Assembly: GCF_900105655.1 (NCBI RefSeq) | Contig: NZ_LT629787.1 | Coordinates: 2,480,001-2,544,000, forward strand | Origin: Halopseudomonas salegens | Lineage (GTDB): Bacteria > Pseudomonadota > Gammaproteobacteria > Pseudomonadales > Pseudomonadaceae | Length of the DNA: 64,000 nucleotides | Reading direction: 5' to 3' | Part shown: positions 60,365 to 64,000 of the stretch, piece after piece | Numbering within the stretch: position 1 is the first letter of the stretch | How the letters are laid out: each line of letters opens with the position of its first letter | Program-made: the position numbers and the translations under genes | The notes under the pieces: model-generated | Databases searched by the model: none | Told to the model about the DNA's origin: nothing | What the model saw: only the letters and a program-made list of their open reading frames with translations

Positions 60365-61100
60365 AATCGCTGCCGATGTGTCTGAGTCTGGTCAGACAGT
60401 TGGGGCACAGCATCATGCCGTCCTTGAGAAAGTTCTCCTGCGCGGCGACATGACCACAGGTAAAACAATGCAGAGCCGGCTCTCTGGCTATGTCCAGTGC
60501 GTTGCATTCCGGGCACAGATCAACATAATTCAGGCGAGCCGAGTTGCATTTCGAGCACAGGCGTATGCGGTCGATGAGTTCGCCGGCAGCAAACCATCCC
60601 TGCTCGCTCATCAAGCGCAACCAGGCCATCTCGTTAACCGGCTGATCATTTGCAAAAGCGCTGATCAGCGGATAACTGTACATGTGAGCAACGGTGGTGT
60701 TCCGTACGGGTAGCAGGCTGGCATGCGGACGGGTCCAGAGCCAGGCAACAACCCGCTCTTCAAGGCGTTCAGGGCGGCGACCCAGATTGAAAGCAGCCAA
60801 CCGACTCGCAATGGCTTCACAGGTCTTGGCAATAATCTCTGGTTTCTGCGGCAGAGGCCCGTCACACAGCGGATGGTCATTGTCCTGTGAACGAAGCGTG
60901 AAAGCCGGCACAAAACGATAAGCGTCTTCGGCGCGCAGTGCCAAAAGAGCCTGGTCAAACAAGTCCGCATCAACATCCAGCACCACGGCATCAACGGCGG
61001 GGTCAACTGGCAATTCGGCAACGCTTTGGCACTGAAACCAGTCGCTTGGTGTATCGGCACTGCCTTTTCTGGCGATCAGGGCTACCCGGGGATACTGCAT
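60321..61100 (-). CDS. TackOD1-type zinc-ribbon regulatory protein (5' half of a frameshifted gene)
   Basis: A 259-residue first gene of the operon. The N-terminal 110 residues look like a degenerate receiver-type alpha/beta domain (VDAVVLDVDADLFDQALLAL). A helical linker follows. Two zinc ribbons (C182/C185/C196/C199 and C212/C215/C232/C235) and the ending LRHIGSDYDRP are typical of the TackOD1 domain found in uncharacterised bacterial proteins. After DYDRP it runs out of frame for 11 codons (PGKSELSRLS). It heads the glycosyltransferase-TolC-HlyD operon and is a plausible regulator of it. The family assignment is from memory of the motif. Confidence 0.68.
   Translation of the reverse strand: MQYPRVALIARKGSADTPSDWFQCQSVAELPVDPAVDAVVLDVDADLFDQALLALRAEDAYRFVPAFTLRSQDNDHPLCDGPLPQKPEIIAKTCEAIASRLAAFNLGRRPERLEERVVAWLWTRPHASLLPVRNTTVAHMYSYPLISAFANDQPVNEMAWLRLMSEQGWFAAGELIDRIRLCSKCNSARLNYVDLCPECNALDIAREPALHCFTCGHVAAQENFLKDGMMLCPNCLTRLRHIGSDYDRPPGKSELSRLS
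60352..60356 (-). other. C5 run at the apparent frameshift
   Basis: On the minus strand the coding order is GAT TAT GAC CGA CCC CCT. One base fewer gives CCC CTG GAA and restores the continuous TackOD1-GGDEF frame. A +1 slip on CCC-C is also conceivable, since proline codons of this kind are prone to it. Confidence 0.6.
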
Positions 61101-61139
61101 TATTTACCGCTCTTTAAAGCCATTTCAATTTGCCATTAC

Positions 61140-61167
61140 AGCATAGGATGATTTTTTATGCACACAA
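61140..61167 (-). promoter_or_regulatory. Possible promoter of the TackOD1/glycosyltransferase operon
   Basis: On the minus strand TTGTGT, a 16-base spacer and TATGCT, 40 bases upstream of the start at 61100. Both boxes deviate from consensus, so the call is weak. Confidence 0.3.
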
Positions 61168-61218
61168 CAGGCAACTGACGATTACACATTCAGCAGGTCG
61201 TCTTGCCGACTCAGCCAG

Positions 61219-62640
61219 TCAGAGCAGACTGTCGCGGGCAGCAAGCTCTTGCGCCGTTTGCACCTGCCTGTCACGGTCGATACTGTAAAAGCAATACGCG
61301 CTTACCGAAGCAAAACCAAACAGGCAGGCCGAAAGATTCAGCAACGCCAGCCGTGTTACGTGCTCCGGCAAGACCTGACTGGGCTCGGCCTGAACCGGGA
61401 AACCGATCAGATCCAGACCAACGCCCGCAACCAGATAGCCGACCGCAGCAGCCATCTTGCCGGTAAATGCCACAGCGCTGAACAGAAAACCCTCTTGCCT
61501 GCGCCCGGTGCGGAACTGGTGCTCCTGGGTGACATCCGCCATCATGGACGCGCCAGATGTCATCGCCAACCCCGCTGCCATACCCGAAACAAACAGCACA
61601 AGAAATATCAATGGCTCGAAGAGCACATTGTCTTGATCCGGGAATACACCTGCCAACCGGGATACAACCGCGATATTGCTCGCCAAGGGACCGATCAAGG
61701 CTGCCACGATGATGGTACGCTTCTTGTCGAAGCGTCGATGCAAAGGTTTTGCCAGCAATATTCCCACCGGCCATCCAGCCAGCAAACCAATCGCCAACAG
61801 AGCGATCGCTGAACTGGGCAGTTGCCAGAAATAAACGTTGAGATGCATGTTCAGCGTTTGCACGATGCCGATTGACACCGCGACCAGCATGGTACCAATG
61901 AACAGCGCTCGAAATGACCGGTTATGCCATGCTGCAGCAACATCTTCACGCACAGGAACACGTGCCAGGCTATCCGAGGCCCTGGGCAGCGAAGCAATAC
62001 GGTCACGCGTCCCCCAGGCTGACAGCAAGATAGCCAGCACCATGATAATGGCCCCTGCCAACGCCACCTTTGGATAGCCGGCAGGATTGAGCAGACCATT
62101 TTCGAACTCGACACTGTCCGGAAAAAACAGCGACAAACCGACTACGGCAACCAGTGCTGCGGCAAGTACACCGCATATCCCCCGCCAGGCCGCAACCGAT
62201 GTACGCTCCTGATAGTCAGCTGTCAGCTCCGCTCCCAGAGCCAGATAGGGTACGTAGTAAAGGGTCATGGTGCCGCGGACCAGGATCGCAAAGCCGGCCA
62301 ACCAGCAAAAAAGCCCCAACTGAGAAAGTGACGCAGGCGGCATGAACAAGCCGAACCAGGCAAGCCCCAAGGGCACTGCTGCCACCAGCATGAAGGGGTG
62401 GCGACGACCGAAGCGCGAGCGCCAGTGGTCTGAGACATAGCCAGCCAGCGGATCAGTCACGGCATCAAAGATCAATGCGATCATCACCGCAATCCCGGCA
62501 AGGGTTCCGGACAGCCCCAGTACCTGGGTGAAATAGAAAAACAGGAATATATCGAAGCCGGTAGCCTTGATGGTTTCGGCGACCTGGCCAAGGCCATAGG
62601 CGAGTTTTGTTCTTACGGGGAGCAAGACGCTGGAATGCAT
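61219..62640 (-). CDS. MFS transporter, GPH (MelB-like) family
   Basis: A 473-residue, 12-helix symporter of the glycoside-pentoside-hexuronide type. The family marks are GFDIFLFFYFTQVLGLSG near residue 28-45, FDAVTDPLAGYVSDHWRSRFGRRHP near 57-81 (in two parts around the conserved Asp and RFGRR loop) and TLYYVPYLALGAEL near 125-138. It probably imports a sugar or related compound with Na+ or H+. It is on the same strand as the polysaccharide operon and 118 bases upstream of it, with a separate function likely. Confidence 0.85.
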   Translation of the reverse strand: MHSSVLLPVRTKLAYGLGQVAETIKATGFDIFLFFYFTQVLGLSGTLAGIAVMIALIFDAVTDPLAGYVSDHWRSRFGRRHPFMLVAAVPLGLAWFGLFMPPASLSQLGLFCWLAGFAILVRGTMTLYYVPYLALGAELTADYQERTSVAAWRGICGVLAAALVAVVGLSLFFPDSVEFENGLLNPAGYPKVALAGAIIMVLAILLSAWGTRDRIASLPRASDSLARVPVREDVAAAWHNRSFRALFIGTMLVAVSIGIVQTLNMHLNVYFWQLPSSAIALLAIGLLAGWPVGILLAKPLHRRFDKKRTIIVAALIGPLASNIAVVSRLAGVFPDQDNVLFEPLIFLVLFVSGMAAGLAMTSGASMMADVTQEHQFRTGRRQEGFLFSAVAFTGKMAAAVGYLVAGVGLDLIGFPVQAEPSQVLPEHVTRLALLNLSACLFGFASVSAYCFYSIDRDRQVQTAQELAARDSLL

Positions 62641-62853
62641 GTTATTTGATCTTGTTATGTATCCGAGACGTTCTGACGGTTCAAATCATCAAACCGTCCC
62701 TTCGGCTGGCAAAGGGGCTGTCGCTTTTATCGTCAATGCCTTTTGGTCAGCGCCGGGCAATATAACAACATCATAAGCACCGGATTGCCAGTCTTCTGAC
62801 AATGTCAAATGGCGCGTTGTCGATGGCTACCGTAATAGCCTCTTCAACCCTGC

Positions 62854-62881
62854 CTGTCACTCGCTGTATTGTGTCTACAAT
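62854..62881 (+). promoter_or_regulatory. Possible promoter of the acetyl-CoA hydrolase gene
   Basis: CTGTCA, a 16-base spacer and TACAAT in the 269-base divergent region. The -10 box is good and the -35 box poor. No operator repeats stand out in the rest of the intergenic region. Confidence 0.3.
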
Positions 62882-62909
62882 TAAAACTCCGATGGCTGTG
62901 AAATGTTCA

Positions 62910-64000
62910 ATGTCCGATTCTCCTCGCTATTTCAACGATTGTGACGCCCTGGTCGATGCCATTCTGCAGCAACTCGGCAACAGGGTAGTACTTGGCCTGC
63001 CCTTGGGACTGGGCAAGGCCAACCACCTTATCAACGCATTATATCGACGTGCCTGTGCCGATCCCGGCATCTCACTGAGCATTCTGACTGCACTGACTCT
63101 CGAGCGTCCGCATGCCGGGAGTGAGCTGGAAAAGCGCTTTCTTGACCCGATCTCTGCGCGCCTGTTCGATGACTACCCCGCACTTGAATATGCCCGCGCG
63201 GTTCGCTCCGGTGAATTGCCGGACAATATCGTCGTCAAGGATTTCTTTTTGCAGTCGGGCCAGTGGCTTGGTTTCCCTCTGGCCCAACAGAACCATGCCT
63301 CAATCAACTATACCCATGCACTGAACGAGCTGCTCGACTCCGGCGTCAACCTGATCCTGCAGCTCATAGCCCCCCAGCACAGTGACTACAGTGGTCCTGA
63401 ACCCCGTTTCAGCCTCGGCTGCAATCCGGATATCAGCGCGGACCTGCTCGATCGGCGGCGACAGGATAGTTTACCCATCCTCAGCGTTGCTCAGGTCAAT
63501 TCCCGGTTGCCGTTCATGGCCGGTGCTGCCGACCGGCCCGACAGCGATTTCGACATGATCCTGCAGGAGCCCGGCTACGAATTCGAGTTGTTCATGCCGC
63601 CCAACAAACCGACCTCGGCTACCGACCATGCGATCGGTCTGGAAGTAGCCAACCTGATCGAGGACGGTGGCAGCCTGCAGATCGGCATCGGCTCGATCGG
63701 TGATGCCATTACCCACAGCCTGGTACTTCGCCATCAACAGAATGCACTGTACAAGGATTTACTCGACAGACTTGGCAGCCAGCGACCTACCCGGTCTGCG
63801 GCACAGTGCGAGCCATTTACGCAAGGGCTGTACGGCGTAACCGAAATGCTGGTGGAAGGTTTTCTCGAGATGATCACGACCGGCATCATGACCCGGGAAG
63901 TGGACGGAGCGGTGGTGCACGCCGGGTTCTTTGTTGGCAGCCCGACCTTCTACCAACGCCTGGCAGATATGCCCGCGGCAACGCGCAACAAGATCGCCAT
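62910..64000 (+). CDS. Acetyl-CoA hydrolase/transferase family protein, 3' truncated
   Basis: Begins at ATG 62910 (MSDSPRYFNDCDALVDAILQ) and stays open to the window edge, giving at least 363 residues. The segments VVLGLPLGLGKANHLINALY near 26-45, SINYTHALNELLDSGVNLI near 131-149 and EVANLIEDGGSLQIGIGSIGDAI near 248-270 resemble the long Pseudomonas-type acetyl-CoA hydrolase/transferase proteins, which catalyse CoA transfer between acyl-CoA and carboxylates. The C-terminal catalytic Glu region lies outside the window. It is divergent from the GPH transporter. Confidence 0.85.
   Translation, partial: MSDSPRYFNDCDALVDAILQQLGNRVVLGLPLGLGKANHLINALYRRACADPGISLSILTALTLERPHAGSELEKRFLDPISARLFDDYPALEYARAVRSGELPDNIVVKDFFLQSGQWLGFPLAQQNHASINYTHALNELLDSGVNLILQLIAPQHSDYSGPEPRFSLGCNPDISADLLDRRRQDSLPILSVAQVNSRLPFMAGAADRPDSDFDMILQEPGYEFELFMPPNKPTSATDHAIGLEVANLIEDGGSLQIGIGSIGDAITHSLVLRHQQNALYKDLLDRLGSQRPTRSAAQCEPFTQGLYGVTEMLVEGFLEMITTGIMTREVDGAVVHAGFFVGSPTFYQRLADMPAATRNKIA

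Noticed and set aside
62641..62909. Regulatory repeats or a small RNA in the divergent region
   Set aside because: Apart from a weak promoter-like pair I see no inverted repeats or ordered structure.

Overview
This window is a piece of a gammaproteobacterial chromosome, most likely Pseudomonadaceae. Two long blocks keep the gene order I know from Pseudomonas aeruginosa: dsbD-aroQ-accB-accC-prmA-DUF3426-dusB-fis-purH-purD-retS, and rnr/rlmB/rpsF/rpsR/DUF2232/rplI/dnaB plus purA-hisZ-DUF2065-hflC-hflK-hflX-hfq-miaA-mutL-amiB-tsaE-nnr/queG. The 5'-truncated PPi-type phosphofructokinase at the left edge and the moderate base composition suggest a marine or Halopseudomonas-like lineage rather than P. 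aeruginosa itself. That placement is inference.

Layout. 1-3607: pyrophosphate-linked phosphofructokinase (partial), a GNAT acetyltransferase, inorganic pyrophosphatase, the tRNA wobble methyltransferase cmoM and a convergent yciH. 3848-18094: disulfide reductase dsbD, fatty-acid synthesis (accBC), ribosomal-protein methylation (prmA), dusB-fis, purine synthesis (purH, purD) and the hybrid sensor kinase retS. 18256-27633, minus strand: ygiQ, dnaB, the S6/S18/L9 ribosomal operon, rlmB and rnr. 27871-27957: a tRNA-Leu(CAG) with a clear promoter and terminator. 28114-41154, minus strand: purA back through hisZ, the hflKC/hflX/hfq/miaA/mutL set, amiB, tsaE and nnr, with queG divergent.

From 42.3 kb the content becomes accessory. 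A family III CoA-transferase faces a minus-strand catabolic operon (succinate-semialdehyde dehydrogenase-like ALDH, isopropylmalate/tartrate dehydrogenase-like, D-2-hydroxyacid dehydrogenase, amidase, aminotransferase) whose substrate I cannot name. Then come three small stress-type genes (cold-shock-like/DUF4190, YqaE/Pmp3, CBS pair) and a thiolase/FadJ beta-oxidation operon.

The most unusual region is 55254-61100, a tightly overlapping minus-strand operon. In transcription order it encodes a TackOD1-type zinc-ribbon protein that is split by an apparent +1 frameshift in a C5 run from its degenerate-GGDEF half; a BcsA/PgaC-like membrane glycosyltransferase; a TolC-like outer-membrane protein fused to a C-terminal (beta/alpha)8 glycosidase-like domain; and an HlyD-like membrane-fusion protein. 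There is no ABC or RND pump. I read it as a candidate synthase-dependent polysaccharide export system using a TolC/HlyD conduit with a built-in hydrolase, possibly controlled by the degenerate GGDEF/zinc-ribbon protein. The window ends with a GPH-family sugar-type transporter and a divergent, 3'-truncated acetyl-CoA hydrolase/transferase.

I saw no insertion sequence, prophage, CRISPR array or rRNA gene. No gene-free stretch exceeds 300 bases.
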